64,000 nucleotides of DNA from the NCBI GenBank assembly GCA_019055375.1, contig JAHQIW010006014.1, positions 1 through 64,000 on the forward strand, written 5' to 3'. This DNA comes from Parelaphostrongylus tenuis (lineage: Eukaryota > Nematoda > Chromadorea > Rhabditida > Metastrongylidae). Positions 35,414 to 46,406 of the stretch are shown in pieces. Positions within the stretch are counted from its first letter, which is position 1. Each line of letters begins with the position of its first letter. Below the pieces are notes generated by a model. The model saw only the letters and a program-made list of their open reading frames with translations. It was not told the DNA's origin and did not search any database. The position numbers were made by a program, and so were the translations under genes.

Positions 35414-35626
35414 TGATCATTTTTAAGCCACGCATGTCAATGGTCTGTCAACGTTCGTCGTCGCTAACTCTTAGTGAGGGGACTGGAGCACCCACACAGG
35501 ACTGGCAAAAAATGGGAAAGGTATTCGCCCGACTGACGAGATTGCAAGATCGAAACACGTGTATCGGGCTCTATAAGTCAGCCCACTTCGACAGACCACT
35601 GACATGCGTGGCTCAAAAATGATTAC
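35414..35626 (+). mobile_element. Family A-like element with terminal inverted repeats and a hammerhead
   Basis: The left end GATCATTTTTAAGCCACGCA continues to TGGTCTGTC; the right end is GACAGACCA continuing to CGTGGCTCAAAAATGATTA. These are inverted repeats of about 37 bp with few differences. The element is about 210 bp and holds one intact hammerhead near its right end (35527-35569). It looks like a diverged single-unit member of family A. Confidence 0.75.
35527..35569 (+). ncRNA. Hammerhead ribozyme, family A-like, intact
   Basis: GCCCGA, CTGACGA, stem II GATT-GCAA-GATC with a tetraloop, GAA, stem III ACACGTGT, A at the cleavage site, TCGGGC. Stem I is a perfect 6-bp helix; stem II pairs three Watson-Crick plus one U-G. 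Every core base is as required, so self-cleavage is expected, possibly as a dimer because stem III has no real loop. Confidence 0.88.
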
Positions 35627-36204
35627 CAGTCATATTCATGTACTTGAGTCACAACGTCTTTTTCGCATTCGTTGTTTCCTCAAAGATTTCACAGTTTTTT
35701 AAAAGAGTTTTAGTTCTTCAAAAAATTGCTTAGGATAGCAAATCTGTTTGTTAACGGTTTACCGTTATCACTAGCAGAAGTGAGATTTCTCAAATAGCGA
35801 TGTAGTGACGTTTTCACGCAGTGAGAAGCATTTTCCTTATTTGGACATTTTTAACAATTTTTTTGTTCTCACTGTTTAACATCCAGAGCCGCGCATTATC
35901 ATATCGGTCCAAAGCTTCACAGCGTCCAGCGGAAAATCTCAAATGATGAAAACATCGAGTTTGCATTTGATGAAAGAAAAACTTCTGGTTTGCATTGCCA
36001 AAAATGGAGCGTAATGTATTCTGATTGTGTTAATTTTTCTCCTAAAACTTCAAGTTTCCGTGGCGCAAAGTTTTGTTCCCACTAAGCACAGAGTGAGACT
36101 ATTCATGCGGCTGCTTCGCCATCACATCAGCAGCTTCTGTCAACACATCGCCTTCTAAGTCAGCACAATCTGTTTCACAGTCGACCCGCTCGTTTTTACT
36201 ATTA

Positions 36205-36611
36205 TTAAAACTATACCCTTATCTCAAGTGCTTTGTTTAGACCTTACCAGACCACATGACATGTTGGCTCAAATAATGATGAAAGGATATATTGAAATTT
36301 GAGCGTGGTCTAAACAAAGCACTCGAGATAAAGGTATAATTATGATGAAAGTACCAGCCAATGAGCAATCGAGTGCACAACACTCTGTGTTAGGTGAATG
36401 TTTTACTTGACATAGAGTGTAAAGCGTACGTCGTCGATAACTATATATAAGGAGTGTGACGCTCCCGAGAGAACTGACTATAAAAAGATCGACAGACGAC
36501 GGGTTCTGCCCGGCTGATGAGTCTGTAAGGACGAAACACGTGTCTCGGGCTGTAGAAGAGCCCTTACCAGACCACATGACATGTTGGCTCAAATAATGAT
36601 GAAAGGATATT
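36205..36611 (+). mobile_element. Family A element with 49-bp direct terminal copies and an intact hammerhead
   Basis: A 49-bp block beginning CCTTACCAGACCACATGACA occurs at 36242-36290 and, without change, at 36562-36610, 320 bp apart. Between them lies one full family A unit with the hammerhead 36508-36550. At the left, 36206-36238 is an inverted copy of about 36311-36343 (ACAAAGCACTCGAGATAAAG). The exact match of the two blocks suggests recent formation or insertion. It abuts an RTE relic at 36612. Confidence 0.8.
36508..36550 (+). ncRNA. Hammerhead ribozyme, family A, intact with GUC site
   Basis: GCCCGG, CTGATGA, stem II GTCT-GTAA-GGAC, GAA, stem III ACACGTGT, C, TCGGGC. The cleavage triplet is GUC, the optimal one. 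The core is the classical CUGAUGA/GAA. Stem I forms six pairs including one G-U. Together with 35527-35569 and the two family C copies it is among the best candidates for an active ribozyme here. Confidence 0.9.
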
Positions 36612-37760
36612 ATTAAAATAATCCAGTTTCTTTCAAACTTGGTCGGTATGTCTTCTCGTATTGCGCGGATCCTCCAATCGCTCCTTTTTTCGCGCGATTG
36701 TTGTCCATGGTTGCTTAATTCGAGCATGACGGCCAGCTTCAGTTTCATACTGTGATAAACATCGGCCACTGCTAGTACGTTGACTAATTCTTCTTGCGAG
36801 CATGACCGCTCAGCGTGTAGGTGGTCGTCCACGGGGGTTGGTGTATTCTCGTGGGATCCACTCTACAAATCGCTTTATCCATGTGTCGTCTGATATCCTA
36901 ACTATATAAACGACTTATCTGCACTTCGCCATCGGTGTATGTTCTTCTGAATCGCAAAGATGCGATAGGTTGCGGTGATCTGAGCTGCGCACAGCGGTTA
37001 CAGGTTGTGAATGCCGACTGAATCTTCAAAACGCATCGTTCAAGCGCTTCTTTGAGTTCCTCGCAGTAGTCTTGACGTGGTCGAAGAACCAGCTCACATC
37101 TCTGCAGTATAGCAGAGTCCCTAGAGAACTGCTGAATCGAAAAGGTAGCGCGCAGTTTTTGGTCCGTCATTTTGCTGATGACTTCTTTGAGAGGCTGAAA
37201 TGCGACCCACGCTGTTTCCATTTTCTATAAATCTCCTCCTTCTACCCATGCTCAATGAACACTCAAGGTACAAGTACGAGGTGGTCTCAGTAATCTGAGA
37301 ACTATCCCTGCAAATTGTTCATTATTGCACTCTTGGTTATTCATAATCTGAGTCTTTATAAAATTCACGTGTAGCTTGATCTTCCTTTTCGCTTCGTTAA
37401 GTTCCTTGAGCATCGTCTCTGCTTTTCAAGAATAAGGCGTTTTCATCCATGCAACGAAGGGTTGATGGAATTTTCCAATAAAATGCTAGCTATTTTCATT
37501 CCAATTGAGCGGCTTCATTATCTACTGCAGTGGAGCGGTGGGCAGATTTGACGATATCGTATCACCTAGTCGAACTCTTTTCTAATGAGGGTGGTAAGAA
37601 GTCGACGAAAAAGCTATATTTTCGTAGTACAGTCCCGGTGAAGCCCAATAGAGTTCTTGATAATGGATGGGTCGGGTTTACTCCTTGATCGGAGCACTGA
37701 TGATGCTGCGCTTGCTCTGACCTTATCAATTGCTTTTTACTGATTAACATGGACTAGATT
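36612..37760 (-). mobile_element. RTE LINE relic (RT C-terminal half)
   Basis: Minus strand: frame 37221-36898 has AWVAFQPLKEVISKMTDQKL and ELKEALERCVLK, matching the region downstream of the RT catalytic core in RTE elements. Further down, 36890-36620 encodes DDTWIKRFVEWIPREY, PRGRPPTR and a decayed tail. The part above 37240 is more degraded. Stops and frameshifts throughout. It belongs to a different RTE lineage from the LINE at 13505. Confidence 0.75.
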
Positions 37761-39150
37761 AAAAGGGCAGATGGTATTCCCGACAAACTTCAGTGACCCT
37801 CAACACTGTTAAATACAGTCCACTTATCAAAATACCTGTCGAAATTCTGTTTACTCAACTTATCGTTCTTCACTAAAAATTATTCACATGCGTGGAAGAT
37901 AATCTTGCAAATAGCTTATAAGGTACGCTAGAAAAAAAACGAAAAAACACTAGACCATAGTTACATATACAAATTCGATCACCTTACTTCTGGAGTGTAA
38001 CTGTGTGCGACGTCGTCCACTGTTCTAGGATTTTTTCCTTTAGAGGTACGATGTCATCTGTTTTTCCAAGAAGTAGCGAGTTATGGCCTCCAGTTCTTAG
38101 AAAGTCGGCACTAATGTTGTCAGGTATGCTAGCTGTGGCTTTCTATCGCCAGCTCTAGCTTCAGAGAACATAAATCCAAGCGCATTTTTTCATTGGGTAT
38201 CACGGGATTTGTGACGAAGATGATGGGGCGGATCTTGTCCAATATAAAGCGGCAAATGAATATTCGACCCCAATCGCTGCACAAGAAATTTTGGTTACTG
38301 TTCTATTATGGCGGCTCCACTTGAGGCCTTCGGTAAAATTTGCTTTTGCAAAATGTTTTTATAGTTTATCGCTAGCTCAAATCAAGTGAATTTCAATGGC
38401 ATTTTTAATTTCTCAAAGAGCTTATTTTCGGCACCATTCCAACCAAATGATATTTCATTCCTGATTCAAAGATTTCTCATCGGATAAAAGTTCTGTTGTA
38501 ATGAACTTTTAATCGCTATATCGAGAAAATCTTTTCGATTATGAAAGTACACCTGGCTTTCGGAAAAAAACTTCTTCAAGCTTTGTAACGACCGACAGAA
38601 TATTGGGTTTCACAATCAGTGAGTACTTCTAGTCGGCCAGGGTGCGTGTACATCTGCAATATCAATCCACTGCGAGAGCACCAGTTGACTCGCCTTTGCA
38701 GTCATCATCCACTGTATCTTTGAGTCTGTGTGAAGCTCCAACAGCTGCTTGAAAAATTCTACCCGCGCCTCGTTCTCGGTCGCAAGAGAAGCTTGAGCTG
38801 TACGAACTCGCACGAGGCCTTGGTTGTATAATGGCCAGTAGCTCATTATTATACATTTACTGATTGTAGATTGACAGCTCAAAAAGAAGTTTTCTTGAAA
38901 TGGTCGAAGAATAACACAGAAAATTATGGTGCGTGCATCAGTCATTAGTCAAGCGATAAAATCCAATTACACAGCACGGCATCGTTTCATCTCGTCGCTG
39001 AGCCAGTTTTACACACTCGTGAGGGAAATGGAGTACTAATTCACATTTAAATGCCTTGTACAGCATGTTTACCATATCTCTTACTGGGTTCCATCGTAAA
39101 GACTTCCTCCAGTGGCTACGAAAGTGTAGCACATCAGGATCGGGTCAGAG
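37761..39150. other. No gene recognised
   Basis: Minus-strand frames 38616-38945 and 38938-39132 match nothing I know. No repeats or RNA genes were seen. Confidence 0.45.
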
Positions 39151-39159
39151 GGAAAGTTA

Positions 39160-39965
39160 AACTCTCCAACAACAGAAGCAATGACAATAAGATCCCGTTG
39201 ATCATACCCTTCATTTCGAGCGAAATAAGTACTGCTATATAGCGATGTTTGAAAAGGGCTAGTCTAGAAGAATAACTAACCGTGATCGAAGTCCCACCGA
39301 TGACTCTCGAACACCAGCTAGTCCGTAACCGCCTATACGATCGTCTCTGTTATAACAAAAGATTGCATAATATGCCCAAGCGGTAAAACGGAGATCGCAT
39401 TAGGTTCAGTCACAGTTTACCTGATCTCTTGCACAACGTGCGGATACGAATATATCGGCGAAACGGGAGGACCAATTTACATCCGCGTAGAAGAAACACC
39501 TAACCGGATTGCGCAATAATGACATGAAAACTCCGTTGGGGGCGCACAAAATACGGATGTACAACAGGGACGGTTTTGGGGTCAAAAGTCACTATCCTCG
39601 CCCGGAAGGAAAAGACCTCAGCGCGAAAAACACTCGAAGCGTTGTGGACCCACGCCAAAAGCTCCAAGATAAACCGCAAAGACGAATGCCTAGTCAAAAC
39701 ACGTGACTTCGGGCCATATTTCAGATCATTCTTATAACCTAGATCACGGGGTTGTTCCACATAACATCTCACAAACCATAAAACAAAACGATACGTAAGC
39801 TGTTCTGCTCTGGTTATAAAAGTTCTTGTCTGAGTGTTTTGCATATCCATTTGCCCCTTTCAGGCTCTGAAGAAGGCGAAAAAGCCGAAGTCAGCCATCG
39901 CTATCAAGTTCATTGTACTGTTCATCTGTACCAAATAAATCTTCAAATTAACAACCTCCTACTCA
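39160..39965 (+). mobile_element. Penelope-like element 3' fragment
   Basis: Pieces of the PLE C-terminus in changing frames: IPFISSEISTA, VIEVPPMTLEHQLVRNRLYDRL, LISCTTCGYEYIGETGGPIYI and KTSARKTLEALW. At least three frameshifts. A decayed hammerhead (39863-39896) and a CCAAATAAATCTTC-type tail follow. The right flank begins duplication copy 2. Confidence 0.8.
39863..39896 (+). ncRNA. Hammerhead, family P, stem III deleted
   Basis: GGCT, CTGAAGA, stem II GGC-GAAAAA-GCC, GAA, then GTC directly, then AGCC. Stem I is a perfect 4-bp helix, but the bases that form stem III between GAA and GTC are missing, so it should not cleave. Confidence 0.65.
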
Positions 39966-40744
39966 ATGAATAAGAAATTCAAGGAGTAATCAATCAATGC
40001 CGAGGATAATTGATAGTCGGTCATGGGTAGTCAGAAATTCATGTTAAAAATTTACACACTGACTAAGAGTATCTTTCCCTGAGTGCCCGGATCATCTGCT
40101 CAATAAAGTTGCAATATCGATCAATTTGAAAAATTACGAAATGCATATCGATTGCCAGCTCTGCACGGTGGCGCTAATCATGTGGGAAATCAATCAATGG
40201 CAACCTTCGTAGATCGATATTCCGCTTGTAACGGATTTGATAGTATATTGAAGGGGTGACATTGAGATGATTCACTAGTTAGAGGACTTCTTCTATGTGA
40301 CCATTGCTTTTTACCCCAAATCACTCACAGTTATTCTACAAACAAAGTGTGTATTATATCAATGAAGCTAGAGTTGTGCTGCAAACGATGTTATAATCCC
40401 TAACATCCTTATAGTGCAGACGAAATAAGGCGAAATATTTGCTGCAACATATTAACAACTATATGAAAAACGCCGTTGTGTACCAAAAATGCTACATTCG
40501 CGCTCTAATGCGAAGCTATGCTTTGCATCATTCTGGCTTCCGTCTCTGTATACAATCGCTTAGCATGCGAATTACACTGGCAGCAGTCTGCCTCCACTGT
40601 CATCTCATGGTTGGTTGTAGTTTTACTCGTTTTTTTATTTTTATTCATATTATTAACTTGATACGTTTACTACTCAATACTTCCATGTCTAACGGTTGTG
40701 TAAAAACCTCTTCATATTGGACTGTTTTGAGACCTAGCTCAGAA

Positions 40745-41095
40745 AATATAGTCTGAGGTTTTTTTGAGGCTGATAATGATATATCATGTTTCGAGCCATT
40801 GAGTTCTAAGTGCTATACAGACGCCTGTTTTGTCCTACCGGGGCTCATTAGCACCGTCCTCGGTTCAACCGATTTTCGAGGCTATATTCCTCTATGGAAG
40901 AATCGATGCCGAGCAATACGTTACCGCAAATCAGATAATGGAATTTTTTGACATTGTAGTGAACGGCAGCATAGCTTGATGCTTTTGAAAAATATATCAT
41001 ACCTCTGTGCGCGCCTATGTACCACTTATAGCCGGCTTAAAACATGGTATATCTTTATCAGATTAATCTTCGGGCAAGATCTATAAAAAAGCGAT
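40745..41095. mobile_element. Family B element present only in duplication copy 2
   Basis: Interrupts sequence that is continuous in copy 1 around 19855. The left part carries a reverse hammerhead remnant (40810-40854), and the right flank (GGCTTAAAACATGGTAT, TTATCAGATTAAT) resembles the region after the copy 1 family B ribozyme at 21010-21060. Boundaries are approximate. Confidence 0.55.
40810..40854 (-). ncRNA. Decayed hammerhead, family B
   Basis: Minus strand: GTGCTA, ATGA (the CTG of the core is deleted), stem II GCCCCGGTAGGAC, AAA for GAA, stem III ACAGGCGTCTGT, A, TAGCAC. Stem I is a perfect 6-bp helix, the catalytic box is gone. Confidence 0.55.
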
Positions 41096-41152
41096 CGATT
41101 GGAAAGGGGTTTTTTTTAACCTTTTGTAAGGTCTTTTATGGGAACGTATACT

Positions 41153-41195
41153 GTTCAAGACATGTGTTTCGACTTTCCAGCCTCGTCAGTTTTAC
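41153..41195 (-). ncRNA. Hammerhead, family B, core complete but stem I damaged
   Basis: Minus strand: GTAAAA, CTGACGA, stem II GGCT-GGAA-AGTC, GAA, stem III ACACATGT, C, TTGAAC. Core and stem II are good, the GUC cleavage triplet is present, but stem I has two internal mismatches. Orthologous to 19896-19938, where stem I is perfect and the core is damaged: the two paralogues decayed differently. Confidence 0.65.
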
Positions 41196-42111
41196 GGTGC
41201 CTCACGTCTGCGCTAATCTTTTGTGAGAGAGAACCCCACATATAAACGAATGGGCGACATACATGTTACATTGTCTTATGTAAAGTGAAATGACATTTGC
41301 ACGCGTTGTCATGCACTGTATAAGTGTCCATAATAAACCTCATAAGGACTCAAAAGTAGATTGTCAGATTATACATGGAAAAACAGATTTTCTGTTTTGC
41401 TTCAATAAACCGATGTTTTATTAGTGAAGCCTTTTCCATTCGTCGAAAAAACGTTATAAACAATTCATTTCATAAACTGTCAGGCTGCGAAACTCAGAGT
41501 TTTACCCTTTGTCCTCCATGTTCGTATCAGGGTGCAGCATGCGACGTGGTTGCCGACAGGGTGGAGCGCGCTCCAGTGAACTTCAAGTTTGACGGTTTAC
41601 CAATAAGCCTTTTCTGTGGCATTCTATTCAGTCATAATGGTGAAGGAAGAAGGGAGTGAAGGGTAGAGGGAGGGAGGGCGGGGTAAAGGAGCGAGGCGAG
41701 ACGCGCGCCAATTTAAATACTTTCAAGCGTGTCGCGGCGATCTATGTGTCATAGATGATACACGTGGAAGCCGAAGTCTTGATAGGTGAAAGCCGTCGTG
41801 GTAGAAAATCAGGATTATTTCACATTCAATCGGCCAGAAAAGTTTGATCGTCTACATTACCTGTTGTCTCGTTGGTAGACAAGAATTTGAACATCAGCAA
41901 AATTTCCATTTCTTTCCTATCACGTGAAAGAGTAGCCCAGTAAGTCCTTTTCGCTCTAAAATTCGTGGAGTATAATATCTTTCTTCTAGGTTTTTAGTGA
42001 AGGAATCGGACCTTCGAGAGCCTCGTACTGCGGTGTTCGACATCTCAAGAAAAGCCTATTTCGTAGCGGCTTTCGCCTAGCGGTTGTCATTAAGGCGCAT
42101 TACATGTCCGC

Positions 42112-42325
42112 CCTATCTCACCATCAATAGCCTAGCGTGTAGAACGGCACCATTGACTTGCGATCGCTGGCGTAGATCGTAATGCCAGATGCCTTCTCGT
42201 ATTTTGGCGATATGACATACTCCTCGTATCGACCTTTCGACTGCGGAAAGTAATCTCTCATCGTGCTTACGTAGCGAACAGGTTTCCGATGCATACGAAA
42301 ACAGTAATAACAGCTGGCTCACAAA
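42112..42325 (-). mobile_element. RTE LINE fragment
   Basis: Minus strand frame 42322-42113 encodes YASETCSLRKHDERLLSAVE, then ICHI-like and DLRQRSQ, AVLHARL segments, closely matching 14230-14410 of the LINE at 13505. It lies inside the spot where copy 1 has its family B element (20800), so it deleted or replaced part of that element in copy 2. Confidence 0.78.
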
Positions 42326-43491
42326 GGTTAACGTGGATCCCGGTAAATTTTTATCTCTCTGTCACATTCTTGACAATCTTCAACTCTCCCAAGCCGCTCG
42401 ACTCCCCTGCTCAACTCTCTGAAGCTAGGTCGTTTATTTTACTGACTTTTCGACTCAGATTGACGCAACTGCAGCATATGGAGATTGTTATTCCGTGAAG
42501 CAAAATCGATCTTTTCATCATTAACATCGTTTTTGTTTAATTTGGCTGGGATACAATAGTTCCACAAACGGTGTCGAAATCGAATCATCTTTGTACCGCC
42601 TGAATTGTGCTCGGTGTTATAAGAACGTTGTCATCATGAAGCGAAAATAGTGTAATTGTCGGCTGTCGATTTTCACTTCCTTGTTATACTATCCTCATAT
42701 TAGAATAACATTTTGGAGGACGACAGGAAGCCGACTTGGTATCAATCTGTTGAACTTTTCTTTCACGCAGTAGCTTTCTTTGAGAAGATTTCTGACATTT
42801 TTTCGAATTGCCTCGCTTTTCACTAGTCCTCATTTTCTTCCATTTTTGTCCAAGAATATCATAATTCTCAAGCACTTCTTAAACATCCCAAAGCCTTTTT
42901 CAAAGGAAACTAATGAAGCTCATCTTGTACAGCGGATTACTTTAGGGAGCTACACTGCCTCGAGAACTGCCCACAGTTCCAAAGGAATTTTGATTGAGCA
43001 GAAAACGGCTTCTGGCCGACACTGAGGAAATCGATGTGCATGTTAGTTTTACTTATCAAGAAAATCTCGTTCGAGACGTTACTGTTCAATTAGAGGTGAC
43101 TTCTGAGGATCCAGGTCCATCACTTCGCGATTGGACACTGAGAGGAAGTAGGATTTTTATGTATCTCTTGTGGTAACTCAGTTTGGTACTGAGGTATTTT
43201 TCCGGGTTTCTAATAGTGATTTTGCAATTTGATATATACATGTTAATTGGTACTTGTTAAGCGTCGCTGAGGTCGAGGGGGCAAGCCATGTTCAGCGACC
43301 AAAGGGGTCGATCAAGGCGAAGCCTCTGAAACGAGTGACCGAAGGGTACGAAGCTTTCGAATTCTTGATTTATCAACTTTTGACAGTTCTTCAACGTCTA
43401 ATTGCAATGCCGCAAGAATTTTCTTTCACATATTTTTGGTAATCAGACAACATCTTTAAACCTACTATGTGTTCTATTGCACACCTATACA

Positions 43492-43537
43492 GTAGTGGGC
43501 AGCTGCTGTTTAGCCCTTCCAGGTTCTTCAGCAGCAT
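43492..43537 (-). ncRNA. Decayed hammerhead, family B
   Basis: Minus strand: ATGCTG, CTGAAGA, stem II ACCT-GGAA-GGGC, TAA for GAA, stem III ACAGCAGCTGC, C, CACTAC. Loss of the G of GAA should inactivate it. Confidence 0.58.
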
Positions 43538-43787
43538 GGTACCTTTCGGTTCAGTTGATACCTTAGGCATATATCTAATGGAGTTGATACCGAAGAGTAA
43601 ATCACCACAAATCGGTTGAAAAGATTTGGCATTCTAGGATTCACTCTATTAGCCACGAGCGCTTGACTGTGGTCACTGCAATGTCGAGGAATTTTTGTCA
43701 GGTGACTTGAGTGATTTGTTATCCCGCGTCGATTCCTTTATATGTAGGTGTATATCCCCAAAGGGATTGGCAGAACCGAAGGGCACC

Positions 43788-43833
43788 GTGCTACTGGAGA
43801 GCCTGAAAGAGCGAAACAGTAGCTATGTAATAC
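43788..43833 (+). ncRNA. Decayed hammerhead, family B
   Basis: GTGCTA, CTGGAGA (core A changed), stem II GCCTGAAAGAGC, GAA, ACAGTAGCTAT, then G at the cleavage position where A, C or U is required, TAATAC. Confidence 0.58.
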
Positions 43834-44024
43834 TGTGTAGGTGCCATACCAGACCTCACAACAGGCTAAAATATGTTATGTAATTGTCGGTTATCGTCGT
43901 TTTTGAGCGAAGTCTCTATAAAGAGTCGAAAGTAGAGAAATAATTCATTTAATTTTTTGACTGCCTCTCGAGTAGTCTGTTTACAGTAGTCTACTACACA
44001 GTCATATGATGGTATGCAATAGTG

Positions 44025-44232
44025 AAAGAGTAAAGCTTTTGGCGTGAAGCAGTCCCTGAAGTATTCGCTATGCATTCGTCTTTAATCTTTAGTTTCTCTC
44101 AAAAATAACTGAATGCATATCTGACCTTTACAAGGTTTCGCAGTGGCGTACGGATATATGAAATTAGTGCTGTAATCCCCTAGACAAGTCTGATACCAAT
44201 TTGAGGACGTAGAGCGGATGGAACGCTTACAG
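44025..44232 (-). mobile_element. tRNA-derived SINE, truncated copy
   Basis: Same body blocks as 23188-23400 (GCTATGCATTCGTCT, GAATGCATATCTGACC, GATACCAATTTGAGG). The tRNA head is missing. It ends where copy 2 joins the region matching 28130 of copy 1. Confidence 0.62.
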
Positions 44233-46088
44233 AGCCACAAAAAAAAAATGCTTTACATCGGCCGTGCGCCTTTATTTTTATCACGTGTATAATTCGCTGA
44301 AAGCACGAGAAGCATAATATCGTATAATGGAATTCTTGTACTATGTGAGTGAATCGTTTTATATGGAGTCTCTATTGAAGGTAAAAAAAATTTGCAATTG
44401 AAAAAGAGTTGTAAACCAATTTCAAGCGCGCTATGACATCGATTGATTGCTTTGCCCGTAGGTTAGCCGGTAAGCAAGCTCCCCACTATGTAAAACTCGA
44501 TCTTATTTTTCCTGCTACATTGCTGTGGAAGATTATTCCAGAAAATATGCAAAGCGTTAGAATTATTCATACTTACGCTATCGGACTATTAGTAATACTC
44601 TAAGGAAAGAGATCTGCCCCCAAGGTGTACAAACAAATATTTTTTATAATCCTATGAAAAGAGGTTTTCTAGTAAGCAAACACATTTTTGAGTTCTTGGA
44701 GAACTGTGCTATTAAAAGAGTACCAGTACTCTAAGGATGGTAGGCGTGTTCGTGCGAAACATGAATTTTGTTTAAATTTTCCATCTTTCTCGGAAGGTGT
44801 TCAAAAAAACCGACTACATACGGCTCTAGCCAAAGTATCAAGATTTCGCTTGATTACTAACACTGCTATGAAAAATTCTTGTGCAGGGTATTCTGTACAA
44901 GGGAACTAAAAGGAAGAAGTTTTTCTTTTGGTGTAATCCGTTGTCTGAACTTCACGGCGATTCTGTTTGCAGTTATATAGTGTCGAAAAGCGTATTCTAA
45001 GCAAGAAGTGCCGCTCAAACTCTCCGAAACATGAGCGCAGCTCTCAATGACCTTTTGCAGAGGAGAGCATTTTGTTTTGTAACTAGAATTTTTTCATGGA
45101 GGCTAGACCTATAGTTCCTGTAACGACAGTAGCTAAGTCCAGATCTAATATCATCTACATGACGGTCGATAAAGAAAGATTAATGAAGACTGCCTGACGA
45201 GGATGCCATGATTTTTATCATTTTTAGAATTCACGTTCTGACTCAGACGATAGTTGCGAACTTCAGCGCTTGCCAAATCCTGGGCGTCAGCGAATTCTGC
45301 TATCGTTCATTACTGTATGCATCAGTTGTGGCAAAGAAAATATAGTACGTGTCTGAAAACACTCTTAGGCATTTTGATTTTTTGGCCTCTACCAAATTTT
45401 TGGTGCTCCTAACGGTCTAGAACCATGGAGTGAAATTTTATAGGAAATGTCAGATTTATTTCGTAATGAATGTAATTTTGTTTGAATTATTATGTTTCAG
45501 TGAAATTAACCTCCCAAACAACAGTTGAGCCATCACCAGAACGTGGAGTCGCATTCATGCTGGTGATACCGAGCCTCTCATGTATCTACTTTAAGCCAAC
45601 TTTTACGTGTTCATCGGCTCAACGTGAGTGTCAACTTTTTCTCTAATTCTTATAAGAAATAAATGACTTAACTTTAAGCATAGATATATCCGGGGCGCTA
45701 TGGGCGAGTGACTGTGATGCTCACTGCGGTGCGCGGGGAGAGAGCCCCACCGCCCAACTCTCTCCGGCAGTCAGCAGCAGATACCCTATGGAACGCGAAA
45801 GTCAAGCTATCATCGAGATTGCAAGGAAAACTCGTTCTACGAGTACTTTACGGCCGATCAAGAAGAAGACGAAAAATGAAATAGATGCTCGAAGTATTGG
45901 GAGCCGTGCAAAAAAGAATCGATCGATCTTTTGAATCGATCGAATCGAAGTCGATCTTTGATATAGTTTTGATCTAACAGCAAAAATCTATCGACTGAGA
46001 GGTGGTGATGGTACAGTGTCATAGTACACTGTGCCATCACCACATACGCCTCCCTCCTTGCTTCAATGCAGGGCTGAATGTGGGGCGG

Positions 46089-46136
46089 GGGTCACTGATG
46101 AGGAGGACGAACCTCCGAAACACCGGTGTATGACCC
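46089..46136 (+). ncRNA. Hammerhead ribozyme, family C, unit 1, intact
   Basis: GGGTCA, CTGATGA, stem II GGAGG-ACGAA-CCTCC, GAA, stem III ACACCGGTGT (perfect palindrome), A, TGACCC. Stem I is six Watson-Crick pairs, stem II five, and all core bases are classical. The cleavage triplet is GUA. Because stem III is self-complementary without a loop, cleavage in a tandem transcript is likely to proceed as a double hammerhead. Confidence 0.93.
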
Positions 46137-46358
46137 TGGGCTTACCAACCCCTTTTTTGAGCTTAAATCATTTTTTTTTTGGAATTATATTGAATGTTTT
46201 TTGGGGGTTTCAAAAACAGTCGATCTTTTGATATAGTTTTGATCTAACAGCAAAAAATCTATCGACTGAGAGGTGGTGAGTGTACAGTGTCATAGTACAC
46301 TGTGCCATCACCACATACGCCACCCTCCTTGCTTCAATGCAGGGCTGAATGTGGGGCG

Positions 46359-46406
46359 GGGTCACTGATGAGGAGGACGAACCTCCGAAACACCGGTGTA
46401 TGACCC
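46359..46406 (+). ncRNA. Hammerhead ribozyme, family C, unit 2, intact
   Basis: Same sequence as unit 1 over the whole ribozyme, exactly 270 bp downstream. Cleavage at both sites of a tandem transcript would release one 270-nt RNA with a 5'-hydroxyl and a 2',3'-cyclic phosphate, the ends needed for circularisation by RtcB-type ligases (established for retrozymes, inferred here). Confidence 0.93.

Larger units (their letters stand above)
43466..43865. mobile_element. Family B element with outward-facing hammerheads, copy 2
   Basis: Orthologue of 22310-22712. A reverse hammerhead (43492-43537) at the left and a forward one (43788-43833) at the right, with inverted flanks (GGTACCTTTCGGTTCAG and CAGAACCGAAGGGCACC). 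About 400 bp with no coding frame. Confidence 0.68.

Noticed and set aside
36269..36832. 187-codon minus-strand open frame
   Set aside because: Most of it is antisense to the family A ribozyme repeat and the rest is RTE relic; no protein motif.
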